Source: Streptomyces sp. NBC_01237
GTDB lineage: Bacteria; Actinomycetota; Actinomycetes; Streptomycetales; Streptomycetaceae
Direction of reading: 5' to 3'
Assembly (NCBI RefSeq): GCF_035917275.1
Contig: NZ_CP108508.1
Coordinates: 6,386,001 to 6,450,000, forward strand
DNA length: 64,000 nucleotides
Shown: piece by piece, positions 47,724-58,958 of the stretch
Numbering within the stretch: the stretch's first letter is position 1
Layout: each line of letters begins with the position of its first letter
Position numbers and translations under genes: made by a program
Notes under the pieces: generated by a model
What the model was told of the DNA's origin: nothing
Databases searched by the model: none
The model's input: only the letters and a program-made list of their open reading frames with translations

Positions 47724-48716
47724 TCAGTCCCACGACCCGCGCGCCCGCGGGAGAGCGGCGATCTCCGCCAGATCCCGGTCCTGGAGCCGCAGCCGGGCCG
47801 CCGCCGCGTTCTCCACGGCCCACCGTTCCCGCTTCGCACCGGGTACCGGCACCACGTGCGGCCCCTGCCGCAGTACCCAGGCCAGTGCCACCTGTGCCAC
47901 CGTCGCCCCGTGCCGCTCCGCGATCCGCCGCAGCCCGGCCACCACCGGCTGGTTCGCGGCCATCATCTCCGCCGTGAACCGGGGATGCCTGGCCCGCAGA
48001 TCGTCCGGCTCGAACCCCTGCCCCGGCTTCAGCGTTCCCGTGAGGTAGCCGTTGCCCAGCGGCATCGCGGCCAGCAGCCCCACACCCCGCGCCGCACACC
48101 AGGGCAGCAGCGTCTCCAGGGCCTCGGGGGACCACACGGACAGCTCCGCCTCGACCGCGCTGACCGGGAAGACCTGCTGCACCCGCTCCAGCTGCCGGAT
48201 CGTTCCGTCATGCACGCCCGCACCGGACCGGCGCGGAGCGCGCGCCCCCACGGCGCACAGCCCGAGCGCGCGCACCTTGCCCGCGGTCACCAGATCGGCC
48301 ATCGCACCCCAGGTCTCCTCCACCGGGACCTCGGGGTCGGCGCGGTGCAGCTGATAGAGGTCGATCACATCGGTCTGGAGCCGCCGCAGCGAGGCGTCGC
48401 AGGCCCGTCGTACGTAGCCGGGCCGGCCGTTGGCCACGATGTGCTGATCACCCACCAGCAGCCCGCACTTGGTCGAGACGAACGCCTCCGAACGGCGCCC
48501 CTTGAGCGCCCGCCCGACCAGCAGCTCATTGGTGAACGGGCCGTACATGTCCGCCGTGTCGAGCAGCCGGACACCCGCGTCGAGCGCTGCGTGCACGGTC
48601 CGCAACGAACGGTCACCGAGCCGCTGCGACGCGCTGTACCCCCAGCTCATCGGCATACAGCCCAGCCCGACCGCGCCGACGGCGAGCCCCGCCGCACCGA
48701 TAGTCCTGCGCTCCAA
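47724..48716 (-). CDS. Aldo/keto reductase
   Basis: 330 residues from a TTG at 48716, which is read as MERRTIGAAGLAVGAVGLG; GGGAGGG lies upstream. Further 5' the frame is Arg-rich and not family-like. The catalytic tetrad is visible: Asp and Tyr in LLDTADMYGP, Lys in VSTKCGL and His in LYQLHRAD. The C-terminal NADPH site has VVPVPGAKRERWAVENAAAA. It reduces aldehydes or ketones; substrate unknown. A long gap separates it from the downstream dehydrogenase lipoprotein gene, and it is divergent from a D-2-hydroxyacid dehydrogenase gene. Confidence 0.9.
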   Translation of the reverse strand: MERRTIGAAGLAVGAVGLGCMPMSWGYSASQRLGDRSLRTVHAALDAGVRLLDTADMYGPFTNELLVGRALKGRRSEAFVSTKCGLLVGDQHIVANGRPGYVRRACDASLRRLQTDVIDLYQLHRADPEVPVEETWGAMADLVTAGKVRALGLCAVGARAPRRSGAGVHDGTIRQLERVQQVFPVSAVEAELSVWSPEALETLLPWCAARGVGLLAAMPLGNGYLTGTLKPGQGFEPDDLRARHPRFTAEMMAANQPVVAGLRRIAERHGATVAQVALAWVLRQGPHVVPVPGAKRERWAVENAAAARLRLQDRDLAEIAALPRARGSWD

Positions 48717-48877
48717 CTCCCCGAACCCTCCCTCGGTCCCGCCGATGCGGGACCACACCGGACCCCAAAGTAACCTCTGGCGCCGCGCCACCTCCGGGCA
48801 GCCGTCGCAGAGCCGTCCGCAACCCCTCGTGGAACCGCCCCGGCGCCCCCGCGCCGTCGTCGCATAGCCTCCTGACC

Positions 48878-49828
48878 ATGACTTCCGCGACGCATACCGA
48901 CGTATGGCTGCCATTTCCCGCCGAGGAGATCGACGGGCTCCCCGAGGGTCTCAACTACCGCTTGTGGGACGGCGGCCGGGACTACCCCGCCGATCCCGCG
49001 GACTGCGCCTTCTACGTCGTCCCGTACATGAAGGGCTCCGAGGTCGCGGTCCGCCCGCTCGCGTCCATGGGCGCGGTCCAGGTCGTGCAGACCCTCTCCG
49101 CCGGGATCGACCATGTCGAGCCGGGTCTCGGTCTGCTGCCCTCCGGGGTGCGGCTGTGCAACGCGAGGGGGGTGCACGAGGCGTCCACCGCGGAACTCGC
49201 CCTGGCGCTGGTCCTGGCCTCCCTGCGCGGCTTCCCCGGGTTCGTCCACGGGCAGGACGACGAGAAGTGGCTCTCCGGCTTCTACCCCGCGCTGGCCGAC
49301 AAGTCCGTCCTGATCGTGGGATACGGATCCATCGGATCGGCCATCGAGGACCGGCTCGCACCCTTCGAGTGCGCGCGGGTGGCACGCGTCGCACGATCCG
49401 CCCGGACAACGGCGCGCGGCCCCGTGCACACGCTGGAGGACCTGCCCGCGCTGCTGCCCGAGGCCGATGTCGTCATACTCTCCACCCCGCTGAACCCTTC
49501 CTCGCAAGGGCTGGTGGGAGCCGAGTTCCTCGCCGCGATGCCGGACGGCGCCCTGCTGGTGAATGTCGCACGCGGTGGCGTGGTCGACACCGGGGCGCTG
49601 CTGTCCGAGCTCGCGTCCGGCCGGCTGCGGGCGGCGCTCGATGTCACCGACCCGGAACCGCTGCCGGCCGGCCATCCTCTCTGGCATGCTCCGAATGTGC
49701 TGATCACCCCTCATGTGGGCGGCAGTACCTCGGCGTTCGAGCCCCGGGCGAAGCGTCTGCTGGCCGCTCAGCTCACCCGGTTCGCCGCCGGAGAGCCGGT
49801 GCGCAACGTCGTGCGCACCATCGGCTGA
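48878..49828 (+). CDS. D-2-hydroxyacid dehydrogenase
   Basis: 316 residues. The Rossmann motif is VLIVGYGSIGSAI. Catalytic residues are Arg in NVARGGVVDT, Glu in VTDPEPLPAGHPL and His in ITPHVGGSTSAF. The small N-terminal domain (MKGSEVAVRPL) is short. The enzyme should reduce a 2-keto acid, or oxidise a D-2-hydroxyacid, with NAD(P). TAGCCT (48865-48870) ends 7 nt before the ATG without a Shine-Dalgarno site, fitting a leaderless message. It is divergent from the aldo/keto reductase gene. The substrate is unknown. Confidence 0.92.
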   Translation: MTSATHTDVWLPFPAEEIDGLPEGLNYRLWDGGRDYPADPADCAFYVVPYMKGSEVAVRPLASMGAVQVVQTLSAGIDHVEPGLGLLPSGVRLCNARGVHEASTAELALALVLASLRGFPGFVHGQDDEKWLSGFYPALADKSVLIVGYGSIGSAIEDRLAPFECARVARVARSARTTARGPVHTLEDLPALLPEADVVILSTPLNPSSQGLVGAEFLAAMPDGALLVNVARGGVVDTGALLSELASGRLRAALDVTDPEPLPAGHPLWHAPNVLITPHVGGSTSAFEPRAKRLLAAQLTRFAAGEPVRNVVRTIG

Positions 49829-50097
49829 CGCAGGCGTCCGACGGCGTCCAGCGGAGCCCCGTCGCGGCGGTCGTCGCAGCGCTCGGCACGGCGGTCGGCA
49901 GGCGTCCGGCGGGGCGCTCCGCCACGCTGTGAAGCGCTACGGACGCGTCGTGTGGCGACGAAACCGCAGGTCGTCACGGAGCGTAGAGGAACTATGGCCC
50001 TGAGTGACGAGTCTGGTGTATCGTCCAGACCGGGGGGCTGCGCCGTGGAAGGGACGGCGCGGGGGGAGCACCGGAACGCGAGGGGGCGACGGGCGAT
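49829..50097. other. Upstream region of the CdgC-like gene
   Basis: 269 bp with no supported gene. It contains the BldD-like box at 49974-49986 and GAGGGGG before the GTG at 50098. Confidence 0.45.
49974..49986 (+). promoter_or_regulatory. BldD-like box upstream of the CdgC-like gene
   Basis: TCACGGAGCGTAG matches the BldD consensus TNACNCWGNGTNA at seven of nine defined positions. BldD, a c-di-GMP-bound repressor of development, is known to control several cdg genes. The match is partial. Confidence 0.35.
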
Positions 50098-53091
50098 GTG
50101 CTGGCCATGGAGAGACGATCCGACGCGGGGCGGGCGACGGCGGTCATCGGTACCACCGGAGCGGGGACGCCGCACCCGCCCGAGGGTGGAATCGCGGTGC
50201 CGGACAGGTCCGGCGGAGGGGTCGATGCCGGGGGTGCCGGGCCCGATCCCCGGAGCCTTCCGGTGAGCGCCTTCGGGGCACTGCTCGCCCGTCCGCCGCT
50301 CACCGGCAGCCGGGCGGGGCTGCTGCCCCAGATCCTGCTCGCCCTCGTCTGCGGGGGCTACGCCGTGGGAGCGGCCACCGGCTGGGGTTCACCGGAACTG
50401 GCCCTCGTCATGGGGGACTTCGGCCTCAGCGTCGCCGCGACGATCGCCGCGGTCTCCTGCTTCCTCTACGCACGCGCCAGCGGCCGGCGGCTGCGGCCCG
50501 CCTGGCTGCTGTTCTCGTTCTCCTCCCTGATGGCCGCCGGAGGGAACGCGGTCTGGGGCTGGTACGAAGTGGTGCTGGGGCTCCCGGTGCCCACGCCTTC
50601 GCTGGCCGATCTCTTCTACCTCTGCTTCGCGCCGCCCGCGATCGTCGGGCTGCTCGTCCTCGCCAAGCGTCCCGTCACCCGGGCCGGGTGGGTGTGCCTG
50701 GCCCTGGACTCCTGGCTGATCGGCGGCTCGCTGCTCACGCTCTCCTGGAGCCTCGCCCTGGCCCACACCGCGCAGGTGGCCAACGTCGAGGACGCCAGCG
50801 TGGCCCGTGCGGCGCTCTCGCTGGCCTACCCGTTGCTCGACATCGTGCTCGTCTCCATGGTGCTCGCGCTCCACTTCCGCCGGGTCAACGCCAACCGCTC
50901 CGCGGTCAATCTGGCCATCGCCGCGCTCGCCCTGACCGTCCTGAGCGACGCGGTGTTCACCTCACCGCTGCTGCGCTCCACCTACCGCTCGGGCGAACTG
51001 CTCGACGCGGGCTGGTTCGCCGGCTCGCTGCTTCTCGCCTACGCCCCCTGGGGTGCCCGGCGCGCCGCGAGCCGCTCCGACCGGCCCTTCGGTCCGCCGC
51101 GGGCCACCACCAGCCGGCCGATCGCCGGGTCCCTGGCCGCCCTGACCCCGTATCTGGCCGCCGCCGTCTGCACCCTGGGCATCCTGTACAACGTGGTCGA
51201 GGGGCGCCGGGTGGACCAGGTCGTGGTGCTCACCGGCTGTGCCGTCGTCCTGGCCCTGGTCGTCCGGCAGGGCATCATGCTCCTCGACAACATCACCCTC
51301 ACCCAGGAGCTGGCCCAGAAGGAGAACCACTTCCGCTCCTTGGTGCAGGGGTCCAGCGACGTCATCATGATCGCCGCGCCCTCCGGCACACTCCGCTACG
51401 TCAGCCCCGCCGCGGCCGGTGTGTACGGGCGTGAAGCGGACGATCTCGTCGGCTCCGAGCTGTCCTCGGTCATCCACCCCGAGGACCTCGGCGGGGTGGT
51501 CCACGAGCTGCGGCGGTTTCTCGCCACCCCGCCCCACGAGGAGCCCACCACCCGGATCGAGTGCCGCTTCAGATCCGGCACCGGTGACTGGCTCAATGTC
51601 GAGTCCACCGTCAACCGGCACCACGGCGGCCTTCTGCTCAACAGCCGGGACGTGACCGAACGGGTCCGCCTCCAGGCGCAGTTGCAGCACAACGCCGAAC
51701 ACGACCCGCTCACCGACCTGCCCAATCGCGCCCTCTTCACCAAACGCGTCCGCCAGGCACTCGGCGGGCGCCGCTCCGGTGACCCGGGCACCGCCGTGCT
51801 CTTCATCGACCTCGACGGCTTCAAGGCGGTCAACGACACCATCGGCCACCAGGCGGGCGACGAACTCCTCATCCAGGCAGCCCGCCGCCTGGCCGAATCC
51901 GTACGGGCCGGGGACACCGCGGCCAGGCTCGGCGGTGACGAGTTCGCCGCGCTCATCATCGGCGACGGCACACGCGACCAGGCCGCGCGGGAGTATCAGG
52001 TCCACGACATCGCCGACCGGCTGCGCCTCACGCTCTCCCAGCCGTACCGGATCGGCGCCAGCGAGGTCCGGGTGGCGGCCTCCATCGGCGTCGCCTTCGC
52101 CGAGCCCGCCATCACCCCCACCGACCTCATGCGCAACGCGGACCTCGCGATGTACCGGGCCAAGGCGGGCGGCAAGGACCGGGTCGAGCTGTACGCCCCG
52201 CAGATGCAGGCCGACGTCGTCCGCCGCTCCGAGCTGGCCGCCCGGCTGCGCACCGCCCTGCGCGACGGGGAGTTCGCCCTGCTGCACCAGCCGGTCGTCC
52301 ATCTGGCCAGCGGGTCCGTCGCCGCCGTCGCCGCCCAGGCCCGCTGGCGTTCCGCGCAGGGCATCCTGTTCACCCCCGCCGAGTTCCTGCGGGTCCCCGA
52401 CGACAGCGACCGCACCGCCGAGCTCGGCCGCTGGCTGCTCGAAGAGGCCGTCGCGCAGGCCGCCGAACGGGCCAGGGCCGGACACCCCGTCTCCGTCTCC
52501 GTACGGCTGTCCGCCGGCCGGCTCCTGGACAGGACCCTGCCCTTCGGCTCCGTCGAAGCGCTCCTGACCCGGTACGGGCTGCCCTCCGGGGCGCTGATGA
52601 TCGAGGTGGCCGACAGCGACCCACGGGTCTCCTTCGACGATCTGGAGCAGCGGCTCGTCGCGCTGCGCCGGCTCGGCGTACGTATCGCGCTGGACGGCTT
52701 CGGCAGCGGTTACGCGGCGATCAACGCGCTGCGCCGCCTCCCCATCGACGTACTGAAACTGGACCGCGGGCTGGTCGAGGGAGTGGTGGAGTCCGCCCGG
52801 CTCCACAAGATCACGAGCGGGTTGCTGCGGATCGCCTGCGATCTCGGCATGCAGTCCGTGGCCGACGGCGTCGACGTACCGGAGCAGGTCCTCGCGCTGC
52901 GCGCCATGGGGTGTACGCACGGCCAGGGGATGGCCTTCTCCGGCCCGCTGGACGAGTACCGGCTGCGCCGTGCGCTGGTCCGCGGAGAGTTCCCGGTGCC
53001 CGGCGTTCCCACCGCCCGGCCGGTCCTCGCGGGCGGCTCGATTCCGCTCCTCGCCGGATCACATGCTGAGACGCCCATCCCACCCACTTGA
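50098..53091 (+). CDS. cdgC: Membrane PAS-GGDEF-EAL protein with degenerate EAL (CdgC-like)
   Basis: 997 residues from a GTG at 50098. About ten hydrophobic segments lie between residues 70 and 400, followed by a PAS domain (409-530; [23 protein letters not shown]). The GGDEF motif is intact (ARLGGDEF, 612-616), so it should make c-di-GMP. The EAL domain is decayed: the motif at 745-747 reads AAQ instead of EAL. NxS is RLS and the DDFGTG region is LDGFGSG. It is unlikely to hydrolyse c-di-GMP. Gene neighbourhood (next to ilvB) matches CdgC of S. coelicolor as I recall it. Its stop codon lies inside the next promoter. Confidence 0.85.
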   Translation: MLAMERRSDAGRATAVIGTTGAGTPHPPEGGIAVPDRSGGGVDAGGAGPDPRSLPVSAFGALLARPPLTGSRAGLLPQILLALVCGGYAVGAATGWGSPELALVMGDFGLSVAATIAAVSCFLYARASGRRLRPAWLLFSFSSLMAAGGNAVWGWYEVVLGLPVPTPSLADLFYLCFAPPAIVGLLVLAKRPVTRAGWVCLALDSWLIGGSLLTLSWSLALAHTAQVANVEDASVARAALSLAYPLLDIVLVSMVLALHFRRVNANRSAVNLAIAALALTVLSDAVFTSPLLRSTYRSGELLDAGWFAGSLLLAYAPWGARRAASRSDRPFGPPRATTSRPIAGSLAALTPYLAAAVCTLGILYNVVEGRRVDQVVVLTGCAVVLALVVRQGIMLLDNITLTQELAQKENHFRSLVQGSSDVIMIAAPSGTLRYVSPAAAGVYGREADDLVGSELSSVIHPEDLGGVVHELRRFLATPPHEEPTTRIECRFRSGTGDWLNVESTVNRHHGGLLLNSRDVTERVRLQAQLQHNAEHDPLTDLPNRALFTKRVRQALGGRRSGDPGTAVLFIDLDGFKAVNDTIGHQAGDELLIQAARRLAESVRAGDTAARLGGDEFAALIIGDGTRDQAAREYQVHDIADRLRLTLSQPYRIGASEVRVAASIGVAFAEPAITPTDLMRNADLAMYRAKAGGKDRVELYAPQMQADVVRRSELAARLRTALRDGEFALLHQPVVHLASGSVAAVAAQARWRSAQGILFTPAEFLRVPDDSDRTAELGRWLLEEAVAQAAERARAGHPVSVSVRLSAGRLLDRTLPFGSVEALLTRYGLPSGALMIEVADSDPRVSFDDLEQRLVALRRLGVRIALDGFGSGYAAINALRRLPIDVLKLDRGLVEGVVESARLHKITSGLLRIACDLGMQSVADGVDVPEQVLALRAMGCTHGQGMAFSGPLDEYRLRRALVRGEFPVPGVPTARPVLAGGSIPLLAGSHAETPIPPT

Positions 53092-53116
53092 CACCTCATG
53101 CGTGCCGGAGAGAGGG
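53088..53116 (+). promoter_or_regulatory. Likely ilvB promoter overlapping the cdgC stop codon
   Basis: A perfect -35 TTGACA (53088-53093) contains the TGA stop of the CdgC-like gene. Seventeen to eighteen bp on, AGAGGG/GAGGGT could be a weak -10 (53111-53116). Transcription would start near 53123, almost at the leader-peptide ATG. Confidence 0.55.
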
Positions 53117-53124
53117 TCAATGCC

Positions 53125-53166
53125 ATGCGCACCCGAATTCTCGTACTTGGAAAGCGCGTCGGCTGA
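53125..53166 (+). CDS. ilv leader peptide (attenuator)
   Basis: 13 residues: [13 protein letters not shown]. The run Ile-Leu-Val-Leu plus a later Val matches all three branched-chain amino acids, as in leader peptides of ilv attenuators. When charged Ile, Leu or Val tRNAs are scarce the ribosome would stall here and prevent the downstream terminator from forming. The terminator at 53211-53244 completes the element. Attenuators of this kind before ilvB are known in actinobacteria. Confidence 0.85.
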   Translation: MRTRILVLGKRVG

Positions 53167-53167
53167 A

Positions 53168-53192
53168 GCAGAGTCACTCCCTGACACTCTGC
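53168..53192 (+). promoter_or_regulatory. Pause hairpin of the ilv attenuator
   Basis: GCAGAGT (53168-53174) pairs with ACTCTGC (53186-53192), just after the leader-peptide stop. Confidence 0.65.
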
Positions 53193-53210
53193 AGACCGCA
53201 CCGGCGCGCT

Positions 53211-53244
53211 CCCCTCGCTTGCCTCACGGCACGAGGGGTTTTTT
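53211..53244 (+). terminator. Attenuator terminator before ilvB
   Basis: CCCCTCG (53211-53217) pairs with CGAGGGG (53232-53238), followed by TTTTTT (53239-53244). It lies about 70 nt before ilvB and ends the leader transcript when branched-chain amino acids are plentiful. Confidence 0.88.
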
Positions 53245-53314
53245 GTTGCACCGGCACCCCGCAAAACGCTGCAAAACACCCGCGAAAACCCTCAGCTTCG
53301 AGAAGAGAATGTCG

Positions 53315-55180
53315 ATGACCGAGCAGGCCACCGGGGCCCACCACCCGCAGCCGCGCGCCCGTAACGGCGGACCGTCGTCCGTCACCGTTGAGCACCTCAC
53401 GGGCGCGCAGTCCCTCATCCGTTCTCTTGAGGAAGTCGGCGCCGACACGGTATTCGGCCTCCCCGGCGGTTGCATCCTCCCGGCGTACGACCCGCTGATG
53501 GACTCCACCCGGGTCCGCCACATCCTGGTCCGCCACGAGCAGGGTGCCGGTCACGCGGCCACCGGGTACGCGCAGGCCACCGGCAAGGTCGGTGTCTGCA
53601 TGGTCACCTCGGGCCCCGGCGCCACCAACCTGGTCACCCCGATCGCCGACGCGCACATGGACTCCGTGCCGCTCGTCGCGATCACCGGCCAGGTCGCCTC
53701 CAAGGCGATCGGCACGGACGCCTTCCAGGAAGCCGACATCTGCGGCATCACGATGCCGATCACGAAGCACAACTTCCTGGTCACCCGCGCCGAGGACATC
53801 GCGCACACCATCTCCGAGGCCTTCCACATCGCCTCCACCGGCCGCCCCGGACCGGTCCTCGTCGACATCGCCAAGGACGCCCTCCAGTCGCAGACCACGT
53901 TCAGCTGGCCGCCCACCCAGGACCTGCCGGGCTACCGCCCGGTCACCAAGCCGCACGCCAAGCAGATCCGCGAGGCCGCCAGGCTCATCACCCAGGCCAA
54001 GCGCCCCGTGCTGTACGTCGGCGGCGGCGTCCTCAAGGCGGGTGCCACCGCCGAGCTGAAGGTCCTCGCGGAGCTCACCGGAGCGCCCGTCACCACCACA
54101 CTGATGGCGCTCGGCGCATTCCCCGACAGCCACCCGCTGCACGTCGGAATGCCGGGCATGCACGGTGCGGTCACCGCCGTCACCGCGCTGCAGAAGGCCG
54201 ACCTGATCGTCGCCCTCGGAGCCCGTTTCGACGACCGCGTCACCGGCAAGCTGGACAGCTTCGCCCCGTACGCCAAGATCGTCCACGCCGACATCGACCC
54301 GGCCGAGATCGGCAAGAACCGCGCCGCCGACGTGCCGATCGTGGGGGACGCCCGCGAGGTCCTGGCCGACCTGGTCCAGGCGGTCCAGGCGGAGCACACC
54401 GAGGGCCACATCGGCGAGGCCGCCCGAACGGGATACGCGGCCTGGTGGAAGGACCTCAACCGCTGGCGCGACACCTACCCGCTCGGCTACGACCTGCCCG
54501 CGGACGGCAGCCTCTCCCCGCAGCAGGTCATCCAGCGCATCGGCAGGCTCGCCCCCGAGGGCACGATCTTCGCGGCGGGCGTCGGCCAGCACCAGATGTG
54601 GGCCTCCCACTTCATCGACTACGAGCAGCCCGCCACCTGGCTGAACTCGGGCGGCGCCGGGACGATGGGCTACGCGGTCCCGGCCGCGATGGGTGCCAAG
54701 GCCGGCATGCCGGACCGTACGGTCTGGGCCATCGACGGCGACGGCTGCTTCCAGATGACCAACCAGGAACTCACCACCTGCGCGCTCAACAACATCCCGA
54801 TCAAGGTCGCCATCATCAACAACGGCGCGCTCGGGATGGTCCGCCAGTGGCAGACCCTGTTCTACAACCAGCGCTACTCCAACACCGTGCTGCACTCCGG
54901 CGCCGACACGGACGGCATCCCGGCGAAGGGCACCCGCGTGCCGGACTTCGTCAAGCTGTCCGAGGCCATGGGCTGCTACGCGATCCGCTGCGAGGACCCG
55001 GCCGACCTGGACAAGGTCATCGAAGAGGCCAACTCCATCAACGACCGCCCCGTCGTGGTCGACTTCATCGTCCACGAGGACGCCATGGTGTGGCCGATGG
55101 TCGCCGCCGGCACCTCCAACGACGAGGTCATGGCAGCCCGCGGTGTCCGCCCCGACTTCGGCGACAACGAAGACGACTGA
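53315..55180 (+). CDS. ilvB: Acetolactate synthase large subunit
   Basis: 621 residues from the ATG at 53315 (GAGAAGAG 7 nt upstream); an ATG at 53309 is too close to that site. It condenses pyruvate with pyruvate or 2-ketobutyrate using thiamine diphosphate in the first common step of Val, Leu and Ile synthesis. The catalytic glutamate is Glu75 ([15 protein letters not shown]). The thiamine motif is [19 protein letters not shown], and FAD-binding sequence lies between. First gene of ilvB-ilvN-ilvC behind the attenuator. Confidence 0.97.
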   Translation: MTEQATGAHHPQPRARNGGPSSVTVEHLTGAQSLIRSLEEVGADTVFGLPGGCILPAYDPLMDSTRVRHILVRHEQGAGHAATGYAQATGKVGVCMVTSGPGATNLVTPIADAHMDSVPLVAITGQVASKAIGTDAFQEADICGITMPITKHNFLVTRAEDIAHTISEAFHIASTGRPGPVLVDIAKDALQSQTTFSWPPTQDLPGYRPVTKPHAKQIREAARLITQAKRPVLYVGGGVLKAGATAELKVLAELTGAPVTTTLMALGAFPDSHPLHVGMPGMHGAVTAVTALQKADLIVALGARFDDRVTGKLDSFAPYAKIVHADIDPAEIGKNRAADVPIVGDAREVLADLVQAVQAEHTEGHIGEAARTGYAAWWKDLNRWRDTYPLGYDLPADGSLSPQQVIQRIGRLAPEGTIFAAGVGQHQMWASHFIDYEQPATWLNSGGAGTMGYAVPAAMGAKAGMPDRTVWAIDGDGCFQMTNQELTTCALNNIPIKVAIINNGALGMVRQWQTLFYNQRYSNTVLHSGADTDGIPAKGTRVPDFVKLSEAMGCYAIRCEDPADLDKVIEEANSINDRPVVVDFIVHEDAMVWPMVAAGTSNDEVMAARGVRPDFGDNEDD

Positions 55181-56848
<1,668 letters not shown>

Positions 56849-56855
56849 GTCCTTC

Positions 56856-56888
56856 GCCGGGGGCGGGTCCATCGGGCCCGCCCCCGGC
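56856..56888 (+). terminator. Terminator hairpin after ilvC
   Basis: GCCGGGGGCGGG (56856-56867) and CCCGCCCCCGGC (56877-56888) are perfect 12-bp arms, starting 7 nt after the stop. There is no T tract. Confidence 0.75.
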
Positions 56889-57000
56889 ACCGCAGCCGTC
56901 TCACACCCCCGTGTCACTGCGGGAGAGGCGGCGGGGGAAGGGGCGGCACCGCACGGGTGGACACCACGTCCACCCTCGTGCGGGTGATCCTTCCACCGGG

Positions 57001-57029
57001 GCGCAATATGCGCTCCGTCGCATGACTAC
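57001..57029 (+). promoter_or_regulatory. Candidate serA promoter and operator
   Basis: An inverted repeat GCGCA-ATA-TGCGC (57001-57013) lies just upstream of TACACT (about 57027), a possible -10. No clear -35 is present. The serA GTG is about 120 nt further. Confidence 0.35.
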
Positions 57030-57147
57030 ACTTCTCCACACATACACGCGTCAGGGCCCACAGTGTCGTGCGTCTACCACGCGGCTAGCCCCTCCACCGC
57101 CTGCGGCCGTCGGGACGGCCGTCCGCACTGGACTTGTGAGGACTCAC

Positions 57148-58740
57148 GTGAGCTCGAAACCTGTCGTACTCATCGCTGAAGAGCTGTCGCCCGCCACGGT
57201 CGACGCCCTGGGTCCGGATTTCGAGATCCGGCACTGCAACGGCGCGGACCGCGCCGAACTCCTCCCCGCGATCGTCGATGTCGACGCCATCCTGGTGCGC
57301 TCCGCCACCAAGGTCGACGCCGAGGCCATCGCCGCCGCGAAGAAGCTCCGGGTCGTCGCCCGTGCCGGTGTCGGTCTGGACAATGTCGACGTCTCCTCGG
57401 CCACCAAGGCCGGCGTGATGGTCGTCAACGCCCCGACGTCCAACATCGTCACCGCCGCCGAGCTCGCCTGCGGCCTGCTGGTCGCCACCGCGCGCAACAT
57501 CCCGCAGGCCAACACCGCCCTGAAGAACGGCGAGTGGAAGCGCTCCAAGTACACGGGCGTCGAGCTGAGCGAGAAGGTCCTCGGCGTCGTCGGTCTCGGC
57601 CGCATCGGCGTCCTGGTCGCGCAGCGCATGTCGGCCTTCGGCATGAAGATCGTCGCGTACGACCCCTACGTACAGCCGGCCCGCGCCGCGCAGATGGGCG
57701 TCAAGCTCCTCAGCCTGGACGAGCTGCTGGAGGTCGCCGACTTCATCACCGTGCACCTGCCCAAGACCCCCGAGACGCTCGGCCTGATCGGTGACGAGGC
57801 GCTGCACAAGGTGAAGCCCTCGGTGCGCATCGTCAACGCCGCCCGCGGTGGCATCGTCGACGAGCAGGCCCTCGCCTCCGCCCTCAAGGAGGGCCGTGTC
57901 GCGGGTGCCGGTCTGGACGTGTACACGAAGGAGCCCTGCACGGACTCCCCGCTGTTCGAGTTCGACCAGGTCGTCTGCACCCCGCACCTGGGCGCCTCCA
58001 CCGACGAGGCCCAGGAGAAGGCGGGCATCGCGGTCGCCAAGTCCGTACGCCTGGCCCTCGCCGGTGAGCTCGTGCCGGACGCGGTCAACGTGCAGGGCGG
58101 TGTGATCGCCGAGGACGTACGCCCCGGGCTGCCGCTCGCCGAGAAGCTCGGCCGGATCTTCACCGCGCTCGCGGGCGAGGTCGCGGCCCGGCTCGACGTC
58201 GAGGTGTACGGCGAGATCACCCAGCACGATGTGAAGGTGCTGGAACTCTCGGCGCTCAAGGGCGTCTTCGAGGATGTCGTCGACGAGACCGTGAGCTACG
58301 TCAACGCCCCGCTCTTCGCGCAGGAGCGCGGTGTCGAGGTCCGCCTCACCACCAGCTCCGAGTCGCCCGACCACCGCAATGTGGTGACCGTCCGCGGCAC
58401 ACTGTCGAGCGGCGAGGAGGTCGCGGTCTCCGGCACGCTGGCCGGCCCGAAGAACCTCCAGAAGATCGTGGCCATCGGCGACCACGACGTCGACCTGGCG
58501 CTGGCCGACCACATGGTCGTGCTGCGCTACCAGGACCGTCCCGGCGTCGTCGGCGCGGTCGGCAAGATCCTCGGCGAGGCCGGGCTGAACATCGCGGGCA
58601 TGCAGGTCTCGCGGGCGGCCGTGGGCGGCGAGGCGCTGGTCGTCCTCACCGTGGACGACACCGTCCCGCAGCCCGTGCTGAACGAGATCTCGGTGGAGAT
58701 CGGCGCCGCCTCGGCCCGTTCGGTGAACCTCACCGCCTGA
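57148..58740 (+). CDS. serA: D-3-phosphoglycerate dehydrogenase with ACT domain
   Basis: 530 residues from the GTG at 57148 with GAGGA 6 nt upstream. It starts serine synthesis by oxidising 3-phosphoglycerate. The NAD-binding motif is GVVGLGRIGVLVAQ. Catalytic residues are Arg in NAARGGIVDE, Glu near YTKEPCTDSPLF and His in CTPHLGAST. The C-terminal half has the long ASB-type domain followed by an ACT domain (MVVLRYQDRPGVVGAVGKILGEAGLNIAGMQ), which gives serine feedback control. This is the long form. The gene's synthesis role contrasts with the serine-degrading sdaA operon at the other end of the window. Confidence 0.97.
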   Translation: MSSKPVVLIAEELSPATVDALGPDFEIRHCNGADRAELLPAIVDVDAILVRSATKVDAEAIAAAKKLRVVARAGVGLDNVDVSSATKAGVMVVNAPTSNIVTAAELACGLLVATARNIPQANTALKNGEWKRSKYTGVELSEKVLGVVGLGRIGVLVAQRMSAFGMKIVAYDPYVQPARAAQMGVKLLSLDELLEVADFITVHLPKTPETLGLIGDEALHKVKPSVRIVNAARGGIVDEQALASALKEGRVAGAGLDVYTKEPCTDSPLFEFDQVVCTPHLGASTDEAQEKAGIAVAKSVRLALAGELVPDAVNVQGGVIAEDVRPGLPLAEKLGRIFTALAGEVAARLDVEVYGEITQHDVKVLELSALKGVFEDVVDETVSYVNAPLFAQERGVEVRLTTSSESPDHRNVVTVRGTLSSGEEVAVSGTLAGPKNLQKIVAIGDHDVDLALADHMVVLRYQDRPGVVGAVGKILGEAGLNIAGMQVSRAAVGGEALVVLTVDDTVPQPVLNEISVEIGAASARSVNLTA

Positions 58741-58757
58741 CCCCCGCACCGGCCGGA

Positions 58758-58816
58758 CACCGTACCCGGCAGCTGGACGCGCGTTCTCCGCGAGCGTCCA
58801 GCTGCCGGGTACGGTG
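58758..58816. terminator. Very long hairpin after serA
   Basis: Arms at 58758-58780 and 58794-58816 are perfect reverse complements over 23 bp, with an inner GCG/CGC stem in the loop. No T tract follows. It isolates serA from the toxin locus. Confidence 0.75.
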
Positions 58817-58958
58817 CTGTCCGGGGCCCGACCGGGCAGGGCGGGGCCGGGGAGGATGGGCCCGGTGTTGGGCCCTGGGACCCACGACGGGACAGGGGTC
58901 CCGGCCCTAGCGTGAGCCGTTGTCATGTCGCTACTGACAGCGGGGGTTGGGGTCACGT

